Assembly: GCF_010667575.1 (NCBI RefSeq)
Contig: NZ_JAABNT010000017.1
Location: 1 to 64,000, forward strand
Direction: 5' to 3'
From: Sulfitobacter sediminilitoris
GTDB taxonomy: Bacteria; Pseudomonadota; Alphaproteobacteria; Rhodobacterales; Rhodobacteraceae
Length of the DNA stretch: 64,000 bases
Shown here one piece after another: positions 32,393 through 40,671 of the stretch; within the stretch, counting starts at the first letter, position 1, and each line of letters begins with the position of its first letter. The position numbers were made by a program, and so were the translations under genes. The notes below the pieces were generated by a model, which saw nothing but the letters and a program-made list of their open reading frames with translations, ran no database searches and was not told where the DNA came from.

Positions 32393-32545
32393 TAGTGTCC
32401 ATCATGGGATAGTGGACACCATTGATGCAGCTGATGACGATACGGCGGAAGTGTCAACGCCGGAGAGATAGTGCACCAGTCGCCGGAGCAATAGTGCACC
32501 ATTTTGCAGGATCTGGTCGGAGTAAAAGTGCGCCACTTTTCGGTA
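32393..32545. repeat. Clustered TAGTGxACC repeats, possible IS21-family end remnant
   Basis: Five related words occur within 150 nt: GATAGTGTCCAT, GATAGTGGACACC, GATAGTGCACCAG, AATAGTGCACCATTTT and AAAAGTGCGCCACTTTT. Multiple short repeats at the termini are a feature of IS21-family elements, where the transposase binds. No istA or istB gene is present, so only a remnant would remain. Confidence 0.4.
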
Positions 32546-32831
32546 TACATGTTTATCCATAGACCCGCACGGCGGAGTGCCCCCACAGAGCAACGAAGCT
32601 GTACGGGGCTGTGGTCAAACCGGGGCGAGGCGTTTTTTGGGGCGCAAGCGCGTCGCCCCCTCCTATTTCCTTTGGTCGCAGTCCGCTTTTGCCACGGCGG
32701 GCGTGATGACTGGCCTAACCCCCCCCCAATCGCCTGCCCTGTCGGCATATCCCCTATCCACTGCCTCGACTTTCTGCGTTTCAACTTGTTAGGTTTTCGG
32801 CCAACGGAATCCTTTTCGGACGATATTGCCA

Positions 32832-33290
32832 ATGCCAATGCCCTGGACATACCGGCACGCCACCAAGGAATGGCACGCTTTTCTCAGTGATGTGAAAGAG
32901 CGTCTGTGCCTCGATTCCGACAATATGGCCTACACCGCGGTAGATGCGGTGTTTCAGGTGTTTCGGCGTCGCTTAACAGCGCAGCAGGGCCTTGATTTCG
33001 CAAGTGTTCTGCCCAGCGTTCTGCGCGCTATTTTCGTGAATGGTTGGGACGTGACCAAGCCTCCGGTCCCGTTTTCCGAGCGAAGCGCGCTGATCAAGGA
33101 GGTTCAACAGGTCCGGGTGAACCACAACCTGACACCAGGCAACGCGATCGAGGCAACCGCCTGGGCCATCCGGCGCTGCACCAACAAACAAGACTTTGAG
33201 CGCGTGCTGGCGCGAATGCCCACTGAAGCGAGGGCCTTTTGGCACATCGACGTGGACGACCCGAAGGAACTGGAGCAACGGATCATCTAG
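32832..33290 (+). CDS. DUF2267-family protein
   Basis: A soluble protein of about 152 residues matching the DUF2267 pattern: WTYRHATKEWHAFLSDVKERL, DSDNMAYTAVDAVFQVFRRRLTAQQGLDFASVLPSVLRAIFVNGWD, and a second half of similar helical character. The biochemical role of this family is not known. Several in-frame starts are possible (TTG 32826, ATG 32832, ATG 32838); I chose the first ATG. No operon partners. It lies between mobile-element scars and the nitroreductase gene. Confidence 0.75.
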   Translation: MPMPWTYRHATKEWHAFLSDVKERLCLDSDNMAYTAVDAVFQVFRRRLTAQQGLDFASVLPSVLRAIFVNGWDVTKPPVPFSERSALIKEVQQVRVNHNLTPGNAIEATAWAIRRCTNKQDFERVLARMPTEARAFWHIDVDDPKELEQRII

Positions 33291-33409
33291 CCGGGACACA
33301 TCTTATGTCGCCGCGAATCCCGCAACGACCACTAGCCAAATTACAGCCACGCAATAAGGACCGACCTGAAACATAAACCTTTCATATCATGTGCTTATGA
33401 GGGTGCTAC

Positions 33410-34087
33410 TCACTCATCAAACCCCACGAACCGCGCAACCTCATCCACCGAACGCCGCTTTGACACCACCGAATTCGCCGCGAATTCCTCGTTCGGCCAC
33501 CCCAGCGCCACGCAGGTCATGATCACCTCGTCGTCAGGTATCTGCGCATGTTCGCGCACCACCGGCGACTGCATGATCCCCTGCCCGTTGATCACCGCGC
33601 CCAGCCCCCGCGACCACGCTGCCAGCACCAGACCGTAAGTCACCGCGCCCAGATCGAAATGCGCGATCGTCCCGCCTTCCAGCGACTTGTCGAAAGTCAC
33701 AACAATGGACACCGGCGCATCAAACTGCCGGAACCCGCGCATCACCCAATCCTGCCGCATGTCCTTGTCTTCCCGCGCGATCCCCATCGCCGCGAAAAGC
33801 TGTTTGGCAATCTCCACCTGCCGCTCCCGGTGCGGCCCTTCATAGGCCCCGTGATCCACGATCTCGCGCACCGGCGGCACCCCCGACAGCATCCGCGTCG
33901 AATTGCCCTCGCGCACCTTCTCCAGCGGCTCCCCGGTCAGCACATGCAAATGCCACGGCTGCGTGTTCATCGAACTGGGCGCACGGTTCGCCAGCGCGAT
34001 GATCTCCTCCAACAGCTCCCTCGGGACCGGTTTGTCCTGAAACCCCCGGATCGAACGCCGCTCGCGCATGGCCTGGTCTAATTGCAT
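33410..34087 (-). CDS. Nitroreductase-family flavoprotein
   Basis: A 225-residue FMN-dependent nitroreductase-like protein. ERRSIRGFQDKPVP is the N-terminal FMN phosphate-binding segment, APSSMNTQPWHLHVLTG follows, and the C-terminal half has the expected GLGAVINGQGIMQSPVVREHAQIPDDEVIMTCVALGWPN. I start it at MQLDQAMRER rather than nine codons upstream. It reduces nitro groups, quinones or related electrophiles with NAD(P)H. Single gene, no obvious operon. Confidence 0.88.
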   Translation of the reverse strand: MQLDQAMRERRSIRGFQDKPVPRELLEEIIALANRAPSSMNTQPWHLHVLTGEPLEKVREGNSTRMLSGVPPVREIVDHGAYEGPHRERQVEIAKQLFAAMGIAREDKDMRQDWVMRGFRQFDAPVSIVVTFDKSLEGGTIAHFDLGAVTYGLVLAAWSRGLGAVINGQGIMQSPVVREHAQIPDDEVIMTCVALGWPNEEFAANSVVSKRRSVDEVARFVGFDE

Positions 34088-34297
34088 CTCTCTGCCTCCC
34101 AATAATTTGCACAAAGGCTACCCGGCCACCGGGTCAAGGGCCACCCTGCCCGTCCCGACTGACGTACCGTCAGTTGATCCAAAAGCGGACCCAAAAATCA
34201 CAGGCCGCGCAAAAGAATAATCAATATTTTGTTCTTTACCCCTCTTCTTCTATAACCCTCATAATATGATTTAATTCTTGCACCCAAAGGATACCCG

Positions 34298-35904
34298 ATG
34301 CCTGCCACCCCTTCTGTCAAAAACTCTTTGGTTCAGCGAACAGAGCGGTGCGCGACCAGAACTGGCCCTCGGCATATGATGCCTATGCCACTGTTTTAAA
34401 AAGGTTTCCTGCCAATAACCGCGCAAAACGCGCCTTGCAGGACCTCAAGCCCAAGGCGCTCCCGGAGATCCTGACCTCAGCTCAGAAATTCCAGGGGGCC
34501 GGGGAATGGGTGCAGGCGGAACGCCACCTGCGCATTGCCGTTGACCTCGCACCCGAGATCACAGAGGTTCAGCTTGCCCTCGCGGCCTGTCAGCTTGAAC
34601 TCGGACGCGCCCCCGCCGCCCTGCGCACCGCCGACCGCATCCTGCAGCTCCACCCCCAGAACAGGCTGGCGTTCATCTACAAGGGCCGCGCAGAACGGGA
34701 AATGGGGTTGAACAGCGCAGCGGAACGCAGCTTCCTCGCCGCCCTGCACGCCGGGCAACCCGACGCGAACACCCTCAACAACCTTGGCATCACGGCACGG
34801 GCGCGCGGCGACACGACCGCAGCGATTGAATATTACCAACAGGCCCTCGCCCTCGACCCGGACAATGTGGAACTGCACCAGAACCTTGCGCAGGCAAAAT
34901 CCTACACCGCTGATGATCCCCATCTGGCGGAGATGCGCAGCCTGGCAACGCGCCTCGTCGCCACGCGCAAACCTGCTGCCCCCCTTCACTTTGCGCTTTT
35001 CAAGGCGCTCGACGATGCAGGCCAACCCGATGATGCCTTTCGCTTTCTCCAAAGCGCAAACCGCATGGCCAACGAACAGGCACCCTACGACTTTCAGGCA
35101 GATGCAATCGCCTATGCGGTCAGCAAATCCATCCTCAAAACGCCCATACTGGCGGAGCCCACCGATGCCACCACACCCCGGCCTATCTTTGTGACCAGCC
35201 TCCCACGGTCCGGCACCACCCTTGTCGAACGGATTCTCACCATGGACCCGGAGGTACAGGCAGGCGGCGAAATGACGGTCACCCAACTGGCAGTCGGCAC
35301 GATGCTCAAGACGGTCATGGGCCGCGACGACAAACGGCTCGTAACCGCCGATCTGAACGAATTACGCGCTGAAGTCTCTGCCGGGCTGGCGGAGTACACA
35401 GACGGACGGCCCGTTATCATCGACAAAACACCGCTCAATTTCCGCTGGATTGGATACATCTGCGCAGCCCTGCCAGAGGCACGCATCGTCCATGTCACCC
35501 GTGATCCCGCGTCGGTGGCGTGGTCGCTTTATCGGCTGTCATTCAATGGGGGCGGCAACGGCTTCATCTACGACTTCAGCGATATCGCGAAATTCATGGT
35601 CCTGCACCGCAATTTCATGGCGCACTGGCAGGCTATCTATCCAAACCGCATCTTTGATCTCGGCTACGAAGCGCTGATCGCCAATCCCGAAAGTGAGACG
35701 CGCGCGCTGGCAGCGGCGACCGGGCTGAACTGGACCGAGGAATGGCTACACCCGGAAAAGGCAACAAATCAGGTGCTGACAGCCAGTTCCGATCAGGTGC
35801 GAAAGCCGATGTATCAGGGCAGCAATGCCCAATGGCAGCGCTACGAAAACCACCTGAAACCGATGATCAGGCAGCTACAGGATGCTGACCTGCTAGACGG
35901 CTGA
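34298..35904 (+). pseudogene. TPR-sulfotransferase with apparent 1-nt frameshift near the start
   Basis: The long open frame (GTG 34348 to 35904, 518 codons) encodes N-terminal TPR repeats and a C-terminal sulfotransferase domain with the PAPS-binding loop LPRSGTTLVERIL and VHVTRDPASVAWSLY. A better start, ATG 34298 with AAAGGA upstream, is out of frame. Reading from it gives MPATPSVK and then shifts at a run of five A (34319-34323). One more A would join it to KLFGSANRAVRDQNWPSAYD, continuing the first TPR helix. The loss is small, so a slightly shorter protein from GTG 34348 could still be made. Proteins of this design sulfate cell-surface or secreted molecules. Sequencing error, phase variation and real decay are all possible. 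Confidence 0.75.
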
Positions 35905-35935
35905 CCTGGGCCAAAGACGCAGACTGTAGCAACAA

Positions 35936-35960
35936 GGGGGGTTGCCGCGGGCAGGCCCCC
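35936..35960 (+). terminator. Likely rho-independent terminator after the sulfotransferase gene
   Basis: GGGGGGTTGCC and GGCAGGCCCCC form a stem of about 11 bp with one mismatch and one G-T pair, followed by TACCCTTTTT. It touches the parB stop codon at 35960, so it may end transcription from both sides. Confidence 0.5.
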
Positions 35961-37045
35961 TACCCTTTTTCCAGCTTCTCTTTGATGTCCAGCATCAGCA
36001 TTTCCATCAACTCCGCTGAAACGCCTTTACCGCTGAACCGCAGGACATAGCCATTGGAATCGGATTCGCGCCGCATCGTCACCCCGGTCGAGGTGCGCAG
36101 CACATCGTTTCCGGCCCAGCCGGCCTTGGGCACGCTGACCTTCGGCCGCCCCCCGCGCTTGGGGTCGCGCCCGTCGTCGCCCTGCTCGCTCAGCACCGCC
36201 TCGATCAGCGCCCATTCCGATTTCGCGTCGACACCCTGCCCCGTGCCCAGAACCTCGCGCAGCCGCGCCTCCGCCCCGCCACGCAGCGCCTGTGCCAGCC
36301 GCAAACCGTCCTTCTCGCGCATCCCTTCGGGAAAGCGCAGCATGTCGCCCAGTTCCTCGAATATCATGGCGAAAGACCTGATCTTGCTCCGCTTGGCCTT
36401 GGACGCCGCGCCGAACATCTCTGAGACAGCAGCTTCGGTATTGGCAAAGGCCCCCTGCTGGGCGGCAATCGCCGCAATGCGCCCGCGCTCGTAATGGCTC
36501 AGATCCTGACGTATCTCGTTCTCCTCCACCATCGCGACAAAGGCACCGCCCATCTGTTCGGGATCGCGGACAACCGCCTTGATCTGCGCAAGGTTATCCG
36601 CGCCCGTCCGCTGGTACAGGTTCTGCTGCGCGATCAGGCGGCGATAGCCGGAAATCAGACCAAAGCGTTTGCTTTGCGCGGGGTCCTTGATCTCATAAAC
36701 CTCAATTGGCAGGCGCACCCCGTGCAGACCGATGGAATACTCCAACTCCTCCAGGGATTCTTTATCCAGCACCGTCCGGTCACGCGGAATCGAAACGGGT
36801 TCCACCTCATCCAGCCCGATCAGCTTGATCACCCTGCCCTGCTCTTCTGCATCCCGGAACGCCGCTGCCTGCGCCTCGTCCCGCCGCTGCTCAGGCGTGC
36901 CCGGTTGATAGGCCTCCGCCGCCTCGGACGCTACGGTTGCGATCGGTGCGGTAGGGTTTCGGTAAGGGGTTTCGCGGCGAAACTCCTCCTCGATTCGCCC
37001 CAGATCCTCCGCCGACGGGGCCTCCAGCTTACGCCTCTTCGCCAT
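35960..37045 (-). CDS. parB: ParB-like partition protein
   Basis: A 361-residue ParB/Spo0J-like protein. The ParB N-terminal nuclease-like domain is visible around residues 80-185, with LEYSIGLHGVRLPIEVYEI, GLISGYRRLIAQQ (the GxRR box) and NEIRQDLSHYERG. Helices for DNA binding follow. It would bind a centromere-like parS site and, with ParA, segregate the replicon. The ATG at 37045 follows a possible GTG and overlaps the end of parA, giving coupled parAB translation. I could not identify parS by eye. Confidence 0.88.
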   Translation of the reverse strand: MAKRRKLEAPSAEDLGRIEEEFRRETPYRNPTAPIATVASEAAEAYQPGTPEQRRDEAQAAAFRDAEEQGRVIKLIGLDEVEPVSIPRDRTVLDKESLEELEYSIGLHGVRLPIEVYEIKDPAQSKRFGLISGYRRLIAQQNLYQRTGADNLAQIKAVVRDPEQMGGAFVAMVEENEIRQDLSHYERGRIAAIAAQQGAFANTEAAVSEMFGAASKAKRSKIRSFAMIFEELGDMLRFPEGMREKDGLRLAQALRGGAEARLREVLGTGQGVDAKSEWALIEAVLSEQGDDGRDPKRGGRPKVSVPKAGWAGNDVLRTSTGVTMRRESDSNGYVLRFSGKGVSAELMEMLMLDIKEKLEKG

Positions 37046-38432
37046 CACCGCTCTCCTCTTGCTTCAACTCCTGAAGGTCCCGCCACCAGGTCCCCAGCAG
37101 CACTTCTTTGACCTCGGCCCAGGTCCGGTCAAACGTCTCGCGGCCGCGCACGTATGTCTCCCGGTTAAACTCTCGGTAATCCGCTTCGTATATGCCGTTC
37201 ACCTGCTCGCCCGCCTGCCCGACCATCGCCGTGACTTCCTGTCGATAGGTGGTCATAAAATCCCCGAAATAGGCCTGAATGACGTTCGCCAGATCGGTTT
37301 GCTGCCCCGCATCAAACCGCGTGATCAGCGCCCGGACCGCATCCCATTCGAACTTCATCTCTGGCAAACCGTCCTGCCGCCGGATCCGGTTCTCGCCCTC
37401 TTCGATGCTCGCAAACGTCGAATACAGCATGTCGAAAAAGCGGCCCGTGGAATCGAACTCAAGAAAAGAAGCGCCCAACGGCACCAGCAGGATATCAGCG
37501 GCGGCCAGCGCGTTAATGGTCAGATACCCAAGGGCAGGGGGCGTATCGAGCAGGATGATGTCGTAGTCATCCAGAATGCCCTCGCTCTCCAGCGCGTTGG
37601 TCAGCGCATCCCACAGCGGCCAGGACCGCACCTGCATCCGCCAGACGGGGACCTGAAATTCGGCCCAGTAGAGGTTCAGTTGCGCGCCGATCAGGTCGAT
37701 GTTGGGCCAGTGGGTTTCCTGGATCAGGTTTCGCGGCGAAACCTCAAGGCTTTCGGTTAAGGTTTCGTCAAAGGGCAGTTCAGCAGCACCGCGCGCACGC
37801 CTAACGGAATTTTCACTTTGAAGGTGACGGGCAAAATCCTTGGCCAGAAGGGGGAATGCCGTGGACCATTCGTCCGGCACATTCCCACCCATGATTGAGG
37901 TCAGCGAGCCCTGGCTGTCGAGGTCAATTACCAGCACGCGGTAGCCATCCAGCGCGGCGGACATGGCCAGATGCGCGCAGGTCGAGGTCTTGCCTACACC
38001 ACCCTTGAAATTTGCGACCGAGATGATCTTGGCGGGCAGGCCTTCGGGGCGCCAGGATTTGTACTGCTTGTTCGAGGCCCCTTCAGTGGCGAAATGTTCG
38101 CGCAGGCGCAGGACTTCTTCGAGGGTGAACCACTTGCTGCCAGCCTCACCGGTGCCTTGAGGCAGGTCGGGATGCGCCTTGAGGACCCGGCGCAGGTGGG
38201 CCGGGGCCACGTCGATCAGATAGCGGCAGATTTCCCAGGTCGAGAAACGGCGCAGGCGTTTTTTGCCATCTGGGGCATAGCCGCGGCGGGCGAGATCGTC
38301 GCGGCCCTTGGTGGCGAAAGCGGCGGCTTTTGCGAATCGGGCGGTGTCGATAGGCTCCGATAGGCGTGCAGCGGCCTTTTCAGGATCGATGTTGAAATAG
38401 GGGGGTGGGGGTGCTTTTGGTGGGGAAGCCAT
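37029..38432 (-). CDS. parA: ParA-like partition ATPase with N-terminal DNA-binding domain
   Basis: A 467-residue type Ia ParA. Residues about 60-115 (FSTWEICRYLIDVAPAHLRRVLKAHPDLP ... WFTLEEVLRLREHF) form a helix-turn-helix-like domain, which in this class represses the par operon. The deviant Walker A motif NFKGGVGKTST (Lys143, Lys148) and the Walker B-like IILLDTPPALGYLTINAL follow. It moves plasmid copies using ATP on the nucleoid. It is divergent from the initiator gene across the putative origin, a common arrangement in alphaproteobacterial plasmids. Confidence 0.9.
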   Translation of the reverse strand: MASPPKAPPPPYFNIDPEKAAARLSEPIDTARFAKAAAFATKGRDDLARRGYAPDGKKRLRRFSTWEICRYLIDVAPAHLRRVLKAHPDLPQGTGEAGSKWFTLEEVLRLREHFATEGASNKQYKSWRPEGLPAKIISVANFKGGVGKTSTCAHLAMSAALDGYRVLVIDLDSQGSLTSIMGGNVPDEWSTAFPLLAKDFARHLQSENSVRRARGAAELPFDETLTESLEVSPRNLIQETHWPNIDLIGAQLNLYWAEFQVPVWRMQVRSWPLWDALTNALESEGILDDYDIILLDTPPALGYLTINALAAADILLVPLGASFLEFDSTGRFFDMLYSTFASIEEGENRIRRQDGLPEMKFEWDAVRALITRFDAGQQTDLANVIQAYFGDFMTTYRQEVTAMVGQAGEQVNGIYEADYREFNRETYVRGRETFDRTWAEVKEVLLGTWWRDLQELKQEESGDGEEA

Positions 38433-38639
38433 GAAACCTCAGATATGTTCGCGCATTTCGCGTGTGTTCGCAAATTTATCGCACATCCCAAGGGACTTGT
38501 GAATCTTTTAGGTGGATCGGCCACTCTTCCTTTCACTCATCGTAGATAATACGACACATAGTGTAGAATCTTTCAGTTCTTTAATGATGTTTAGGTGAGA
38601 AGTTCTTTTATATCCTAATAGGTTAGGCCTGTTTTGGTG
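38433..38639. promoter_or_regulatory. parA promoter side of the origin, AT-rich
   Basis: The parA upstream region contains two direct TGTTCGC repeats 19 bp apart (38446 and 38465), a possible ParA operator, and a perfect ACAC-ATA-GTGT palindrome at 38554-38564. The stretch 38530-38635 is strongly AT-rich relative to the window and abuts the iterons, as expected for the DNA-unwinding element of an iteron origin. Confidence 0.45.
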
Positions 38640-38741
38640 CCTGTCTGCGGGAAGACGAGCACCTGAATGCAGGACAAAGGGTGCCAGAATACAGGATCAG
38701 GCGTCCCGATTCGCGGGAAAATGGGGACCCGAATCCGGGAA
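38640..38741. repeat. Iteron array, probable replication origin
   Basis: Five degenerate direct repeats of about 14 bp follow one another at 21-23 bp steps: CCTGTCTGCGGGAA (38640), CCTGAATGCAGGAC (38662), CCAGAATACAGGAT (38684), CCCGATTCGCGGGA (38705) and CCCGAATCCGGGA (38728). The consensus is CCnGAnTnCnGGA, itself partly palindromic. The step of two helical turns puts all copies on one face of the DNA, as with iterons bound by Rep_3-type initiators. It lies 212 nt upstream of the initiator start and next to an AT-rich segment. Confidence 0.7.
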
Positions 38742-38952
38742 GCGCTATGTTAGGGTCTGTTTTACCGGTTTTAGGCTCTGATCGCATCTGACGCGTATAC
38801 CATGCGTCCCGTAAATTGGTACCTTTCAAGCCCCTGCGCCAACGCCGAGGATAGGCACCCAAGGAGTTCTTGCCTGTGGGTCCCTTTTCGCCCATGATCG
38901 CCAGAATAGACCGGAGAAAACTTCGGCACGGGCAGTGACATGGAACATTGGC

Positions 38953-40146
38953 ATGGACAGACAGGCGGCGCGCAGCGTTGAGGATATTCCGAAAAACCAG
39001 CTGACAGGCGCGTTGCGCCGGGGGTCGGTCAAAAAACATGTCGCGGCGATCCATGTGTCGGGCAAGCTGACGCTGTTGCAGCGCAAGCTGAGCAATGTGT
39101 TGCTTCTGAACGCCTATGACACGCTGATCACCAACCAGGTGCATATGATTGATGCGCGGACGCTGTGCCTGATGATCGGGTATAATTCAAACGACATGGA
39201 TACGCTAAAGGCATCCTTGCGCGGTTTGGCAGAGACCGTTGCGGAATGGGATATGCTGGACGATCAAGGCCAGCAGGAATGGGGCGTGTCGAGCCTGCTG
39301 AGCTATGCCAAGCTGAAGGGCGGGGTGTGTGAATACGCCTATTCCCCGGCGCTGGCGACCAAGCTGAACGATCCCAAGGTCTTTGCGCTGATCAATCTGA
39401 ACATCCAGCGCAAGTTCACCAGTGGTCATGCGCTGGCGCTGTACGAAAACTGCTACCGGTTTGTGCGGACGGGCAGCACGGGCTGGTGGCCGCTGGATCT
39501 GTTCCGGCGACTGATGGGGGTGGACGGGTCAGATTACTATGCCGTTTACAAGCATCTCAATGCCAAGATCATCAAACCGGCGGTGAAGGAGGTGAACAAG
39601 ACCTCTAACATCATGGTGGAGCCGGAGATCAGGAAGCGGGGCAGGGCGGTGACCGACATTCGTTTCAAGATCACGGAGAATCCGCAGCTGGCCATTCTGG
39701 ACCTTGATGACGGCGCAGGGGTGCGGCGGTCAGACGTCTATGAGAAGCTGCAAGGATTGGGCGTCAGCGACCGGTTGGCGCGGCAGTGGATCGCGGAACA
39801 TGGCGAAGATCATGTTGCAGCCAAGATAGCCTATGTCGGGGCACAGCGGGGGGTGAAGAACCCTGTGGGCTATCTGTCAGCGGCGCTGCGGGAAGATTAC
39901 GCGGCAGAGAACGCGGTGGTGCCCGTGTCGTCCGAGCGGGCCAAGGTGCTGGCGGTGGTCCGGGACCTTGTGGCGGCACGGACGCCGACCCAGCGGGATG
40001 CTGACAGACGGCTCTTTATGTCAATGATCGAGGATCCGGGGGCGCGGGCGGATTTTGAGCGGCACGGCTGGATGTCAGCGCTGAATACAGGCTCTATCAA
40101 GGCGTTTTGGGCCGAATTGGAGCCGGAAGCCTTTGAAGGGGTTTAG
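38953..40146 (+). CDS. Plasmid replication initiator, Rep_3 (RepB-type) family
   Basis: A protein of about 397 residues. The N-terminal part shows the Rep_3 winged-helix pattern (SGKLTLLQRKLSNVLLLNAYD, DARTLCLMIGYNSNDMDTLKASLRGLAETV, YENCYRFVRTGSTGWWPLDLFRRLMG, YAVYKHLNAKIIKPAVKEVNKTS). The C-terminal part is an extra helical region (YEKLQGLGVSDRLARQWI) as in many alphaproteobacterial versions. It should bind the iterons at 38640-38741 and start replication. I use the ATG at 38953; a GTG at 38935 is also in frame. Its stop overlaps the convergent next gene by 4 nt. Confidence 0.87.
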   Translation: MDRQAARSVEDIPKNQLTGALRRGSVKKHVAAIHVSGKLTLLQRKLSNVLLLNAYDTLITNQVHMIDARTLCLMIGYNSNDMDTLKASLRGLAETVAEWDMLDDQGQQEWGVSSLLSYAKLKGGVCEYAYSPALATKLNDPKVFALINLNIQRKFTSGHALALYENCYRFVRTGSTGWWPLDLFRRLMGVDGSDYYAVYKHLNAKIIKPAVKEVNKTSNIMVEPEIRKRGRAVTDIRFKITENPQLAILDLDDGAGVRRSDVYEKLQGLGVSDRLARQWIAEHGEDHVAAKIAYVGAQRGVKNPVGYLSAALREDYAAENAVVPVSSERAKVLAVVRDLVAARTPTQRDADRRLFMSMIEDPGARADFERHGWMSALNTGSIKAFWAELEPEAFEGV

Positions 40147-40496
40147 GCCGTTTCAGCACCCTTGCGCCACGGCGGGGTGATAAGTTTGCCGTCTACGCGT
40201 ACCTCGTCACCCTCGTTGTCGAGCACTACGGGATTGTCAAAGATTGTCAGGGTGGGGCGAACGCCGAAGCGGGATTTCATCCAGTCGGACCAGTCGTCGT
40301 TGAACCACGCCTCTGCGTCCTCGCGGGTGGCGAATTCGTAGATGCCGCCGCCGCCCGCCTCGCTGTTGAGGAAATACTTGCGTTTGAGCCCTTTTACCTC
40401 ATGGAAGATCTTGGTGGCCTCCACCGATTGCGCTGTCACCAGCGCGTGGTCGCGCTTGGGGCCATCTAGCGGGATTTGAACGAGAGCGATGATCAT
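40143..40496 (-). CDS. YdhR/ABM-like small protein
   Basis: A protein of about 117 residues starting MIIALVQIPLDGPKRDHALV, with KRKYFLNSEAGGGGIYEFATREDAEAWFN and FGVRPTLTIFDNPVVLDN. This is the pattern of dimeric alpha-beta-barrel (YdhR/ABM-like, putative monooxygenase) proteins. The start at 40496 has a good GGAT-type ribosome-binding region and removes 22 unlikely residues of the longer frame. The function of close relatives is unknown. It converges on the initiator gene with a 4-nt overlap. Confidence 0.75.
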   Translation of the reverse strand: MIIALVQIPLDGPKRDHALVTAQSVEATKIFHEVKGLKRKYFLNSEAGGGGIYEFATREDAEAWFNDDWSDWMKSRFGVRPTLTIFDNPVVLDNEGDEVRVDGKLITPPWRKGAETA

Positions 40497-40671
40497 TTGA
40501 CAGATCCTTTCTGGGGTAATTCCAACCGGATCGGACCGGCGCACGAGAGGCAGGCGGTACAAGGCCGGGGCCGTGAAGGTTATCGAGCGTCAAAATCCAA
40601 CCATAATATAGCCCGCGTTTAACCCCCTTGGCATCATTGTTTTGTTAGAGTTTGCTTTATGCGTCTGAGAT

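Larger units (their letters stand above)
31844..32831. other. Gene-poor interval with mobile-element scars
   Basis: About 990 nt without a convincing gene. It holds a MITE-like element at 32070-32293, a stretch with repeated TAGTG(C/T)-type words at 32393-32545 that resembles an IS21-family end, and other low-similarity fragments. The AT and GC composition changes abruptly several times, as in insertion-damaged DNA. Confidence 0.6.

Noticed and set aside
38640..38741. CRISPR-like interpretation of the repeated units
   Set aside because: Units are only 14 bp, degenerate and spaced by 7-9 bp, with no cas genes. The spacing and context fit iterons.
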